Shown piece after piece: positions 34,556-46,330 of a stretch of 64,000 bases of DNA. This stretch comes from Blastobasis lacticolella (taxonomy: Eukaryota; Arthropoda; Insecta; Lepidoptera; Blastobasidae), in the NCBI GenBank assembly GCA_905147135.1, contig LR990054.1:16591001-16655000 (forward strand). Direction: 5' to 3'. The notes below the pieces were generated by a model. It was not told the DNA's origin. It ran no database searches and saw only the letters and a list, made by a program, of their open reading frames with translations. Position 1 is the first letter of the stretch; the number at the start of each line of letters is the position of its first letter. Both the position numbers and the translations under genes were made by a program.

Positions 34556-35989
34556 ATTACATTCCAAAAATTATTGGGCTCTAGATTGAATTTTTATATA
34601 AACGAGACAATTTGGAGACCTTGGATCTCCCCCTGGGAACTTTGGCATGGATGGAGGAGGTCTAGAGTTCCTAAGGTACCTAACCGATCGAAAAGGCCGT
34701 TTTCGCGGCGGCCGGAAAGATTGCGTCGAAATTTCGATTCCATACAACCTGTGTAATTCGGATTCGTATAGTGTCGGTTTGTCGAACGCGTGTGTGTAAA
34801 CACAAAGCATTAACGCTATTAATTAACTGTGTTTAGGCGCAAAATGCCAGCATCAGCAGGTATCAGCTGAATGCGGAAGGCACAGGACCGGCCTTTGTGG
34901 AGATCTCTGGGAGAGGCCTATGCCCAGCGATGGCCATCTTTCAGCTGATTTTATGATGATGAGGCGCAAAATGTCCAATTAGCAAAATGTTGTAGTTTCT
35001 TCTTGTTAGGGTTCTGTACCTGAAGGGTTGAAATGGAACCCTATTAAATAGTAAGCCTCCGCTGTCTGTCTGTCACAGACCTGTAACCTTTCACGGGATA
35101 TGTGTTTATGTGGCCGCTTTAACCCGTTGGGTAGATTAAAAGCTAACATTTCGCGATGTTGAAGTACCAATACACGAAAACGAACTTGACTTAAAAAGGT
35201 TTGTACCTTTACTTTCGTATATACATATAGCTCGAGAAACAGATCCGCAAGCAGATTCCGCTCCTTTGTAACGTCCAAGGACCGCCTCCCCCGCAACTTA
35301 TTAACGGAGGGCATTCCGAACATCTCCAAAGACATCGGAACCCCATTCGGAGCTATTAACCGTCGAGTTACCGGCTCAATGGCTCAGAAAACTAATGAGG
35401 ACAGACTGGGTTTATCGTTACACCTTGTTTGTAATACGCATGGTAGATATGAAATGGTTTCCAGGTTTCCAGGACGATATGAAATGGGACATCGGGTCCA
35501 ATTTGCAATAAACAAAACACTCCATCGGACTGTACAATAACAAAACCTGACATATACACAAAATATAGGTATCTACATAAGACAAGTCGACCCTTTCTCG
35601 TATGTGGGCAGTGACTAGTAGGAAACGTGCAACCACTATCCAATCTGGGGGCTATTGGCTATCTCAGTGGACATCAGAATTTGAGATATAATAATAATAA
35701 TAATATAAAATTTATTTTCTCTACATAACTGCAACATGTGATACAATAAAGCACACCATTTGATAAGTATAGGTAATTACAGATCATGAGAGAACTGACG
35801 TCTGAAGTCTTACATATCTTACACTACTCTAATTTGGTAAATGCTATAGCCAGTGGCCAACGCGGGAGCGCAACCGGGACGTGACGCCGAGACGATGATG
35901 ATAGCCAGTGGCCAACGTAGATGATGTAGTGTAGAATTATCTAACGTCAAATTCAGTTACCAACTGATTTAGAAAATAGCCCCGCTGGC

Positions 35990-36115
35990 CACGTGCCCCT
36001 GTTAACAGAGCCATGGATGTCAGATGACAGTCGCGCCACTATAATTACCTGATCAGACCAATCCTGGATCATGGTCATGGCGGACCTCGGGCCCTCGCGA
36101 GAGCACAACTCTTTA
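35990..36115 (+). repeat. SINE family A 3'-part fragment, unit B copy
   Basis: Counterpart of 21,735-21,845, but retains more of the 3' end (gggccctcgcgagagcaca) that unit A has lost. Confidence 0.6.
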
Positions 36116-37469
36116 TAGGTATAAAATTGCGTCTCAGATGATTGATGATTATTGATATTATAGAGTTATAGCATTTATCGCACACACAGGGACAATAGGA
36201 GATATTCCGAGAGCTGATAAAAAGAAAAATAGTTCAAATAATTGTAATAGATGGCGTTGATTAGACACGATTCTCAAAAATAAATCAAAACGAGACCGTT
36301 AGATGTTTAAAAACGCAGACATTTTGCGATTTCTTCTGAGAAAAGGTACTAAATCTAAGCATATTTTCACGAATCACCTTTTCGAGAAACTTCGGTTACC
36401 AAATTCAATACTTGAGAATCCTGTCTAAGCAGCGCCATCTAGTGAGGCACGCCGAACTACACTTTTTACTTTTTAAAGTAGCTATCTGAAAATCCGCCTT
36501 TTCATCTACATTTTTGAAATCTAGTACATACATAATGTGTGATTAAACCTAACAGTATCCGAGCCACATGCGCCAATAAATCAGGGCCATTTAAACCCTG
36601 GCACGCTAAGGAAGTGGCCACTCCATTCCGCAATAGGGGTACCTACCGATGGAAAGACTGTTTTGCAGTGTCGAGGACAGTTTATACACGCATTGAACAT
36701 GTAACTTTCTACATTTTAGAGTAACTTGTGTAACATAAAGAACACTAATTTCATAGCGCGTCCGGAAACTACGATGCCACAGATAGACACACACCTCCAC
36801 ACATACAGACACAATGTCAAATTTATAAAACCCCTCTTGTTTCATTGGGGGCAAAAAATTATAGTCTGTCTTTTTTTTGGTATTTCTGTTACCTCCTAAC
36901 CACGCAACGGATTTAGATGAGGTTTTCGCCATCAGTTAGATAATTTCTTCAAGGTTCATTATAGTGTATGATACATGCAGCATATTATAGTAAAGAAAAG
37001 CCGACGAAACCCGTGCGAATCCGCAGCGGGTCGCTAGTTACTCACACAATATCATTTGTAAAGACCAACCCCAGTTAAAATTTAAACTCCCAGCTCGCCA
37101 GCGCACTGGAATATTGCCATACGATTTCTTTTTATTCCACGACCCAATTTTATAGCGTATCATAGAAGACACGGACATTCTCGGTCGTTCGATCAATAGA
37201 TCGACCTATACGCGTCATACTTACGCCCGGATACTCAATTGCCTCTAAATTTTAAGGGCTCATTAGATATCATGCTATACCTTCTAAATGTCAAAGATTT
37301 AAAATTGACAACATGATCTTTAAGGAGCCTTTAAAGTTAAGAAGCGTTCCAGTATTCGGGCGTTAAAGTATTCAAGTAAGGTGGCGGTGACATCTCAAGT
37401 TTTCGTTATAATTTGTCCATTTAATATGCCAAGTTCATGTCCGAATCAGTGCTCCAAACCATAAAAACA

Positions 37470-38075
37470 ATTTTTTCATAGCAAGCTTTTATCGCGCATT
37501 CTTTATGATCAGTCAGAGTATTTGCCAAGACTTATGAGCCCAAACTCGATGGGTTTACCATGCGCCGTTCAGGAGTTCCTACGGCCACCTACCGTCTCCG
37601 TGATCAGATCAGCTCGATGGTGCCATAACATTGTAACATTGCATTGTCACCGAACTTACATAGGTATTCCAAATTTTAGCTTAATCGGAAACCGGGAAAT
37701 TGATCAAATTTGAGTTGCAATATTTTATTACAAACAGACAAGGGGACATGTGAAACTAAATCAGTTCTCAATGAAACATATTTTTTGTAAAAAGCTTTTA
37801 TCGCGCGGCATATTACCTACTCATCAAGACCCAAGACCCAAAGAGCCCAAACACGAAAGTGTTAGGTATCTTATTGTGTCATTTATTCCTATGACCACCT
37901 TCCGACTCCATCATCAGACCATCTACATAATACCATATTAATGCATTATCGTCCAAGTTACATAGGTATCAAAATTTCAGCTCAATCAGATACCAACAAA
38001 TAGTAGAAAAATAGTTTACAAATCTTGACGTACAACTAACATACGAATAGTGCAAGTTAAAAAGCTTGTTAAATC
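37470..38075 (+). repeat. Two tandem copies of the 'gcaagcttttat' repeat
   Basis: Copy 1 is 37,470-37,770 and copy 2, more diverged, is 37,775-38,075. Each has gc(a)agctttta, gagcccaaac, accatc and a final 'caaatt..gaaa' region. The right end of unit B falls inside copy 1. Confidence 0.55.
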
Positions 38076-38512
38076 TGTCCAAATAACAGGACGCGAAATT
38101 CGCGCCAATTTCCGCACTATACGTCTCTGATTGCATGGTGTATGTAATCTAATGAGTAAGCGGTGCCGCGATGACGTCACGCGCGGGTCGTTCACCCCGT
38201 CTTGCCCCAGTGACCCGACTTCTCACCCGCACTGTTCAAACGGGTCCAAAGGATACGGAAAGGCTGGAGGGGTTTGCTTTTCATTTGGCTAATGGTGAGC
38301 CTTAGTTTGCAGGCTTTAAATCTCTGGACGGGCTTAAGGGCCTGGAAATACACACCTGGATTATGTTTAACCTCATTATACCTCCGACGCGAAAAGAGGG
38401 TTTTGTTGGGTGTATCTGTGTGTCTGGCTGAGGCATCGGAGCTCCCGAAAGGATGGACCGATTTCGATGAGATTGTTTTAATTGAAAGAGAATTTAATCG
38501 ATATGGTTCAAT
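38076..38512. other. Intronic stretch with GC-rich patch and CRE palindrome
   Basis: At 38,160-38,255 the sequence is unusually GC-rich for this intron and holds gatgacgtcacgcgcg, a TGACGTCA palindrome, so it could be a regulatory element. From 38,380 it joins a dispersed repeat also seen at 46,140-46,300 (tgtgtgtctggctgaggcat, ggatggaccgatttcgatga). No gene is recognised. Confidence 0.4.
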
Positions 38513-38712
38513 TCAAAATTTCTTTATTGGTTAGGACATTAAATATCTCTTTCAATTGTCAAAAGGAGGGGGGTAAGAAAGTAGGAAGGAAACACACAGT
38601 GACACGCTGACCGCCCTATGGCGGTAGATAAACGTATCCCTCGCCAACCACGACCTAACCGTGCTCGACAATGCCAGGCAGAGCCGGAACGCTATATTAT
38701 ATTATATAGGTA
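38513..38712. repeat. 200-bp dispersed repeat, near-identical to 60,119-60,323
   Basis: Starts aattcaaaatttctttattg, passes through aggaaacacacagtgacacg and gccaggcagagccggaacgc, and ends in a tatattatattatata tail. The copy in the PDE10 intron at 60,119-60,323 is almost the same, so the family was active recently. No coding sequence. Confidence 0.8.
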
Positions 38713-38839
38713 TGTCTAGTATTATTAAGAAAAACCACCTAAAACTACAGCAAGAGTAAGCCAGTCCACAGTTCATATTGTTTCTAGCTTTCGTTAAAAT
38801 CGGTTCAGCGGTCTAGGAAATACATACATATACATAAAT

Positions 38840-39030
38840 CTCGCGCCTCTGTCCCACAGGCAGAGACTATGGACCACCACTTTGCTCAGTCCTGACACAA
38901 CTCCCTAGCCTCGCATAATATATCCATTCTTTCCACACATCTCCTTATGTTCTTGCCACCTTCGGACCCAACTTTTTCAAAAACATTACTGATCTGATCA
39001 GTGAACGTTTTTCTGGGTCTTCCTTTAAAG
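38840..39030 (-). mobile_element. RTE-type RT fragment, minus strand
   Basis: On the minus strand the frame reads KRKTFTDQISNVFEKVG and ELCQD-like words, with text gtccatagtctctgcctgtg at its end. The same text is at 53,905-54,000, also minus. Confidence 0.5.
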
Positions 39031-39629
39031 GGTCGGTTTTCCAAATTCACGCTAGGAAATTGAGGGTATATTATTTATAAGTTGTCATAGCAATTATCAG
39101 ATAACTCTGACGTAATATGAAACGGACATAAGTACCCGTTAGTATGCCATTAAAACAGTTAAAACTGAAGACATGCAAGACACACAGTCATCTCGGCCCC
39201 CCAAAATCAAACACCGAGCCTTTGTATTAAAGTTAACAGCCAGCACTCAAGTAGATTCCTCCACTTCCATCCCGTCATAAAAAGTTTCCAAAACGTATTT
39301 ACGCTCTCATAAAGATAAAAGGTGAAACGGTAAAAAGGATTTCGGCGGAGGAGCGCTAAAACACGTTATTGCTGTGCGTACCCGATAACATTGTAATGTG
39401 TATTTAACTTGATAGCTTTTTAAGTTCCTAAAGGTTCCATATCTTTGATGGAATAAAAAATATTGTTTATCAGGAGATGAAAAAGGGAGGTGAAATTCAA
39501 GACCTTGGCAACGGGTAGTCCGCGTTGTACATTGAGAGGTCGACGGAAGCCATGGTAATTGCAACCACAAATCAGTTTAAAGCCGACAGACTGATTGTCA
39601 AGACCGAGAAAAAATAGTTTTTTTTTTAA

Positions 39630-39835
39630 ATGTTATACGGTAGGCAAACAGGCAAGCGGGCCTGATGGAAAGTGGTCACCACTGCCTATAGACATTAGCA
39701 ACACCAAGAGTATCGCTAATGCGTTGCCCACCTCTATAACACGTTGCTCTGTCAGCAAAAAGCAAATGCCACTCCACTGCCAAAGCCACGGTTCCCCAAA
39801 TCCCCACCCCATGGAGCACTGGAAACCTTGGAGTT
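39630..39835 (-). repeat. LINE 3' end, minus strand
   Basis: Reverse complement of the family at 23,853: ggcaaacaggcaagcgggcc, ggaaagtggtcaccactgcc and ccatggagcactggaaacct in plus-strand order. The poly-A side is at the left (aaaaaaaatgttatacggta on the plus strand from complement). Confidence 0.65.
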
Positions 39836-39889
39836 AGTCTATAGTGGTATTTTTCTTAACCATAATGAACCCTATTGCCACCATGTACC

Positions 39890-40135
39890 TACCAATTACC
39901 AATGACTCTTTCTGAGCTAAACGGACATTAGTTGAACACATTGTGAGGAAACCTGCACATTCAGGCAACTGAATTTGTAACCATGATCCAATCTGGTCAG
40001 GTTCCCCTGTTAACAGAGTCACGGAGGTCAGGTGGCAGTCGCTCCACTGTAATTACCTGATCTGATAAATCCTGGATCACGGTCAGACCTCGGGCCCTCG
40101 CGCGTGTCACAACCGGGTTATTAACGCCAATCATG
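39890..40135 (+). repeat. SINE family A fragment without head
   Basis: Contains gaggaaacctgcacattcag, gtaaccatgatccaatctgg, gtaattacctgatctgataa and the tail ttattaacgccaatcatgac. The tRNA-like head is missing. Confidence 0.7.
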
Positions 40136-40185
40136 ACCATAGAATGACATGTAGTGTAGTTAAAATAAAATAAATAAATAATAAA

Positions 40186-40290
40186 TATTCGTGGACAAAT
40201 TCACACAGCGCCATCTAGCCCCAAACTAAGCAAAGCTTGTACTATGACTAATGAAATACTTCTAACTGATATACTAATTAAATACTTCTC
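40186..40290 (-). repeat. SINE family B 3' end, minus strand
   Basis: Contains cgtggacaaattcacacagc followed by gccatctagccccaaac. The same ending is at 49,590-49,640 (minus) and 44,625-44,655 (plus). Preceded by a taaata-rich tail. Confidence 0.6.
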
Positions 40291-40949
40291 TTTTTTTTTT
40301 TTTTAAATACATACTTATTATACATAGTTGCCACTTCAAGTACTAGTCAAGGCGACTTCGAGGAAGGGCAGACTACATTACAGTTTCCTCTACATTTTAT
40401 TACGTCTACTACCTTAATAGGGATTAGGCCGCCATCACCATCTCACATGATATGGTGGTAAGTGAGGATTCTGCCTCCTTAAATCAGAGAATGAAGCTGC
40501 GGCTTCGGTTACCCATGTATACTCTACGGCCAATAGCCAGACAACCAAACATGATGATTATGGCAAGACCCACCACTTATTTCATGTCCAAACTAAACAG
40601 TTACGGTCTGAAGCCCCAAATGATTTGTTGGCATGATTGCGGCATCAAGCGTCTATCGAGCTTTCAAGTGAGTCATGGCCTAACATGCAATATGACTCAT
40701 CCTGTTATTATGGTAACTACACTTGGGCGAGAGCTCGAAGGATTGGTTTCAGTGAAGGAAGGAGCGTCATAGAAATAATTGTATTTGATAATTATATGTG
40801 ATTTGTTTGACTATAATATTTTGAAGGTATTAGAATGTCAAAAGGAATAAAGCATTGTCAGGAAGAAAAACTCGATGGTGTACCTATTATACAGTTGCTA
40901 AATTACCACTAGGTACTAGCTAGGGGATTAACAGCCTGAAATTCGTATA
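40291..40949. other. Intronic stretch, no gene seen
   Basis: A 106-codon plus frame at 40,452-40,772 has no recognisable family. It begins just after a LINE-like word (gaccgcc-type 'gccgccatcacca'), and I do not regard it as a gene. Confidence 0.3.
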
Positions 40950-41192
40950 ATCACATCCCATAACAGTCCACTGCAGGACTTAGGACCTCTCCCACGAAAG
41001 GGGAGGTCATTGCCATAATCTAAATGTTTGGCGCGCGGGTTGGAGATCGCAGCGTTGTAAATATAACAATGGAAAACGCTGCTGCCCATTTTCCAGCTTT
41101 ACTCTAGATCTTTTGTCTCGAAAACATTAGTCGCCTTGTACGACACCCGCGAGTGTAAGGGGTTGGTGCTATTCTACTCTGCCGGACACCAC
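40950..41192 (-). repeat. RTE-like LINE 3' end, minus strand
   Basis: Copy of the family at 2,973: cataacagtccactgcagga to tctactctgccggacaccac. Confidence 0.7.
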
Positions 41193-41876
41193 AAGACCAG
41201 AACGTTGTATGCCTTTTTGCATTGATAGACAGTTCTAACTACTCTATAGTACTTATAATACCTACTTGACCGCTATCACCACCGTGAAAGACTACCAAAT
41301 TAGATCAAAATGTAATCAAAACTGTACAAAAGTAAATGTAGCCAGAACGTAATTCCTGCACGATATTTACGACGATATTTTTACGGCGTCCGCAGTTAAA
41401 GTGGCGAAAGAGTTAAGTATGTTATGATTAAAGAAGCCAATTGTGAAACAGATTTTGAGTTCGTTAATACGGAGGTACATACACATTACGTACGTACGTA
41501 CGTACACATTGTAATTTAATAGCGTGCCTACTCAAGTAGCGGGGCGACTGACATTTCACCTTTTGATAGAAGCTTGTTTTGCAATGTTTATTTGTAGATA
41601 TAGTGTTTGCTGGTATTACTTAGATAGAATAGAATCTTACATATACATATATACAAGTATACACTTCAATAATAAATACAAGACTATATATTCCACACAA
41701 AATTTAGCATAACAGTAAGGTAGGTATCAATAAGTGTATTTGTTTATTTTAACACATTGCAAGCAACAAAGTGTTGGAATTTGTATGAGTACAGCATGAG
41801 GTAGACGACAGATTTTAATATAGTATGGGCTCTATTCTAGGTCACAGAGTATTTCATAGAAATCTAATAGATACAG

Positions 41877-42137
41877 TCATCATCACAGACCATAAACAGT
41901 CCACTGCAGGACTAAGGGCCTCTCCCACGAAAAGGGAGGTTATTGCCGTAATCTCCATGCTTGGCAGGCGGGTTGGAGATCGCAGTATTATAAATATAAC
42001 AATGGAAAACGCTGCTGCCCATTTTCCAGCCTACGGAGACTTAGATTTATTCCTCTAAACATTAGTCGCCTTGTACGACACACCCACGAGTGTAAGAAGG
42101 GGTTGGTGCTATTCTACTCTGCCGGACACCACACGGT
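41877..42137 (-). repeat. RTE-like LINE 3' end, minus strand
   Basis: Another copy of the same family, about 700 bp from the previous one and in the same orientation. Just before it, at 41,493-41,513, is a short acgt tetranucleotide run. Confidence 0.7.
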
Positions 42138-42494
42138 CTACAGTACAGATAGATACAGTATTTTTAAGTAATTAACGAAACTATACGTAAATGGGTCAAG
42201 CTCAGCTTTAATGCATTTAAGTTAAGTTAAACTCCACCCGAGCGGTTTAGGCCAACGGATTTGGGATGGCCCACTTTTCTCTAAATCAGGTGCGCTCGCT
42301 TCTAGATCAGGTTGGCTTGCACCCAAATCGGGTCGGCCATGGAATATGCATTGCCGCATAATCACTATATGTACATTAGTTGAGCAGTAGTGGTACAATA
42401 ACTGACATCGCCGAGTCGGACGCGAGAGCCAACGGCTTACGACGTGAGGATGCCGAAGATTCGGCAAAGTGGAGAAAGCAAAGCAGGAAAGCGG

Positions 42495-42810
42495 ACCCTG
42501 GCAGTAGCCGGGATTCACCGCTCGAATGATGACATTATTTGAACAGTAACTAGCTCTTACGGTGAGGGACAACATCGTGATGAAACCTGCACATTCAGGT
42601 GACTGAATGTGTAACCATGATCCAATCTGGTCAGGTTCCCCTGTCAACAAGTGGACCCTGGCAGTAGCTGGGATTGACCGCTCGGATGATGATAATGAAA
42701 TTATTTGAACACTAACAAGCTCTTACGGTGAGGGAAAACATCGTGATGAAACCTGCACATTCAGGCGACTGAATGTGTAACCATGATAAAATCTGGTCAG
42801 GTTCCTGTCA
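42495..42810 (+). repeat. 157-bp tandem duplication of SINE-A body
   Basis: The two blocks 42,495-42,651 and 42,652-42,810 start with ggaccctggcagtagc, pass through gctcttacggtgaggg, catcgtgatgaaacctgcac and gtaaccatgat, and end cctgtcaacaa. A SINE-A 3' part continues to about 42,930. The unit junction creates a local head-to-tail repeat. Confidence 0.75.
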
Positions 42811-42955
42811 ACAAGGTCGCGGAGGCCAGTTGGCAGTCGCTCGTAATTACCTAACCTGTCAAATCATGGCCAAGGCGGCCATTAACGCCAAGGTGACCAA
42901 CTACTCGCCTCAGTATCTCCCGAAACTTCGTCATCATCATCATAAAGTTACGGTC

Positions 42956-43577
42956 TAATGTTGACCTTGAGCTTCTACAAAGATGATCATCGTCAGCACT
43001 CTATCATCATTTCACACACAGGCCGTCTTCCAATAAATAAGGAAAAAGCATCTACAGCGAATATTTTATCTAAATTACACTAGTTATACACTATTACGTA
43101 CATATTACACTCAATCGTAATAAATAACGCTAAGAACCAATTCGATTAATTAAACTGGTTTTCAATTACAGCGTCAAAATCGGTTCAGCCGTTAACAAAC
43201 TACGACGTCACAGACAGTCGCTCATTTTTATCGGAGTTTGTCTTAAAATATTGCCTTTTATAAACCCTACAAATAAGGTGACAAATAAGTCTAGACGTGA
43301 AAGTCTAAGTACCTAAATAAAAATTAAACAATGCAAAGTGTGTTCACCACAGTGTGGATTCATGTGCGTGTTCCCCGAACGTAACAACCACGGGTTTTTA
43401 GATGGCTGTCATGTTCGACTTTAGTCATGTTCTATACTCCTTCAAAATCATAGTGAATGAAAACCATGCTCCATCCTCGGTCGCGTCGTCACTTACCATC
43501 AGGTGCGATGGTTGCCAATGCTTGGCTAGGTTAACGTTAAAAAATTGGGTATATCTATCTATCCACCATTAGGTACC
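42956..43577. other. Intronic stretch, no gene seen
   Basis: A dispersed-repeat relic around 43,130-43,215 contains tcaaaatcggttcagccgtt, a word found in several Lepidoptera-type repeats of this window. Nothing else is visible. Confidence 0.3.
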
Positions 43578-43977
43578 TCAAAGACCGGCACCACATCCGC
43601 TTTTCTTGGGCTGCAGATAACCAGGACGGCGGTGGCCGCTTTCCATCAGGTGGACCGATCGTGTGCCTCCCTAGGCAAAAAATAAATAAAAACAAATTCA
43701 CGGGCGGAGTGTCGTATCATAAGATATTGCACATAGAGCGTAGATGGAGCCTCGACTTATAGAGAATGTACACTGTCAACCTATCACAACACAACAAAGG
43801 CTCAATGTCATACGAAAAGCTAGAATTAAAATAACCAAGGCCACCAAATCGACAATAGCAGTTGTTATGGAAGGGTATTGGACTACTTATAGCCGTCCCT
43901 TTTGGACACGCTATATGCACAATTAAAAAAAGAAACAAAATATCGTTTGTGACTTCATCTAACTACCCAAAAAAGTT

Positions 43978-44100
43978 GCCTGGAAGAAATCGCTTTAAGC
44001 GATAAGGCCGCCTGTTGCTTCTCCTGCTTGTAATTTAAGTTACCCATTGTATACTTTTGATTGTGCAATAAAGCGTTATTAATTCATTCATTCATCTATG
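43978..44100 (+). repeat. LINE 3' untranslated tail with (attc) run
   Basis: Contains gcctggaagaaatcgcttta, gcgataaggccgcctgttgc and gtgcaataaagcg, and ends in an attc run. This is a 3' end related to but distinct from that at 5,640. Confidence 0.65.
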
Positions 44101-44423
44101 ATTAGGCTCCTTCTATGTCTCTAGGTCCAATTTCTGTGGCCGTATCGGTAATCAGAATTCAATTAGTGCGCTAGCGCAGGTATCACAACACTATGGTAAC
44201 GATTGTCTCCAACGCAGTATTGTTGCGGTCCGGAGCGAGTTATCGCTTATGCAACTTGGGTCGGTTAGCGGCACTCCACAACTTTGCCGTACAAGGTAGG
44301 GGGTGTTAAGGTACAAGCTTTGAGAGAATGTGTTTTTTTCCGTTTTTATAATAAACTGCCTGACAAGACAAGAGTCATACTCTTAAATATATGTTGATGA
44401 TGAATAGACTGCCTGCTTGACGA

Positions 44424-44670
44424 CCTGAGAGGTTCAGTTGGTTAACATTGCCACGTAGAGGCCCCGGTTTCAATCCCGGCTGAGCAGAAATTGAATTGAT
44501 GAATTTTAATTTCTGTTACGGGTCCGGGTGTGATATGTATAATTATACGTATAGCCTAAGTATACGTGTTAGAAAAAAAGTTATACTTAAATAGTTTATA
44601 AGTCATAAGCTTTAATTACTTTGGGGCTAGATGGCGCTGTGTGAATTGGTACAAGCATATCTTTATATTT
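44424..44670 (+). mobile_element. SINE family B, near-complete
   Basis: Head gaggttcagttggttaacat with a B-box relic (ccccggtttcaatcccggc), then a middle including aatttctgttacgggtccgg, then the 3' end ggggctagatggcgctgtgt. Read with the minus copy at 49,590-49,735, it defines a tRNA-derived SINE whose 3' end is ctagatggcgctgtgtgaat. Confidence 0.7.
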
Positions 44671-45077
44671 TTTTATTTGACCGCCATCTCACATGATAGG
44701 AAGCGACGATGCCACTGAAGGTGGAACATGTCTATCTAAAAACAGCCTATTCACACTGGCCTTGAAGGGGTCCAGGAATGTACTACCTTGTTCTTACCGA
44801 CAATAGTTAGCTATTTAATTTCGAAGTCAGTTCATTAGTATTCGCGATATTGATACTGAATAACCAATAGACCACATTAACTCAAGCCGTATTTTTTTCA
44901 GACGCAACTGGCGTTCTGTGAAATGCAATTATTTCACGGTGTATAAGCACACAATACCGACGCATTAGCTACGTGCAATGTTGCGCACCGATTCTAGCAA
45001 TTTGTCGACTGAGATTGGAAACTAATTTATCCGTGTCGAATCGGATCACGTATAGTCTGCATTGATCTCCGGTTTGG

Positions 45078-45312
45078 TATATGGTCGTGTGGTGTCCGGC
45101 AGCCCCTTACACTCGTGGGTATCGTACAAGGCAACTAATGTTATCGAGACAAAAGATCTACGAGCCTCCATAGGCTGGAAAATGGGCAGCAGCGTTTTCC
45201 ATTGTTATACTTATAACCCGTCTGACAAGCATGGAGATTAAGGGAAAAACGTCCCCTTTTCGTGGGAGAGGCCCTAAGTCCTGCAGTGGCCTGTTGTGGG
45301 CTGTGATGATGA
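45078..45312 (+). repeat. RTE-like LINE 3' end, plus strand
   Basis: Plus-strand copy: gtgtggtgtccggcagcccc to ggctgtgatgatgag. It gives the family's correct 5' to 3' order. Confidence 0.7.
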
Positions 45313-45377
45313 GTTACATGCTATGATGCGCACATGACAGTTGGTCGGCTCCAGCCAAACGGAAAGTCTGTTAATAG

Positions 45378-45545
45378 TTTTAAGGCCTCCAGTGCTCCAT
45401 GGGGTGGGGATTTCTGAAACCGTGGCTTTGGCAGTGGAGCGGCATTAGTCCTTTTGTAGCCAGAGCAACGTGTTATCGGTAGTGGTGGGCAACGCATTGG
45501 CGATACCCCTGTTATTACCTTTGAGGTGGCCCTTGCCTGCTTGCA
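45378..45545 (+). repeat. LINE 3'-end fragment
   Basis: Contains ccagtgctccatggggtggg and gtgggcaacgcattggcgat, as in the 23,853 family, with an internal loss before ggtggcccttgcctgc. Confidence 0.6.
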
Positions 45546-45796
45546 CAACAAAATGCAATTTTGCTATTAACACTTGACGTATGAAGGAAAGCAGAACGCT
45601 CGCGCTCATGAACTGCGTCGATCAATACAAAGTGGTTATACGGGAGTGTATTGCGGTTAGGCCGGTCACCCGCCGTGGTCTATTGACTTTCGAAACCTGG
45701 CGACCCATTTGCTGCGGCAGACACAAATCCTTTACTACGCCCTATCTCTCCCCACAATGTTAAACAGTAGAACGAAGTCTGACTCATCATCTCATC

Positions 45797-45990
45797 ATCT
45801 TGGCTTTAATGACCCGGTTGTGCTCGCGCATGAGGGCCCGGGGACCGCCTTGACCATAATCTAGGATTTGGAAGATCAGATAGTTACAGGGGAGCGACTG
45901 CCATCTGGCCTCCGAGACCCTGCTACCAGGGGAACCTGACCAGATTGGGGTATGGTTACACATTCAGTCGCCTGAATGTACAGGTTTCAT
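45797..45990 (-). repeat. SINE family A 3' half, minus strand
   Basis: Reverse complement words gctttaatgacccggttgtg, ggaacctgaccagattggg and cattcagtcgcctgaatgta. The head is lost. Confidence 0.65.
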
Positions 45991-46330
45991 CACCGGTATT
46001 GCCGGTACGACACTGGAGCTTTGAAGAAACATGTGTACATCTTTCGCGAAACCCCTGCGGCGGTGATCACATGCCATCAGATGACCTGCTTACTCGTTTG
46101 CCTCCCTTTTTAAACCCCGTTGAAGAAAAAGGGGTGTTATATGTTTGATGTGTGTATCTGTAGCTTTGTGTATCTGTCTGTGGCATCGTAGCTCCCGAAT
46201 GGATGGACCGATTCGGATGTGGTTTTCTCTGTTTGAAAGCCAGTTTAATTGCGATGGTCCTTAGCTTTGTTTCATTAAAATCGGTTCTGTAGTTTAGAAA
46301 ATATTTGACTTTAAGTAAACTTGGTCGGGG

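Larger units (their letters stand above)
23413..37619 (+). repeat. Unit B of the 14-15.5 kb direct duplication
   Basis: Direct copy of 7,890-23,370. B-specific changes include LINE-tail insertions at 23,853-24,187 and 32,695-33,046, an insertion of about 130 bp near 30,270-30,395, an RTE tail at 34,850-34,965, and an (aat)n-started insertion at about 35,686-35,813. Its last shared bases are gatcagctcgatg at about 37,607-37,619. No gene is recognised in it. Confidence 0.93.

Noticed and set aside
41490..41515. acgt tetranucleotide run as a functional site
   Set aside because: Short simple repeat without any further context.
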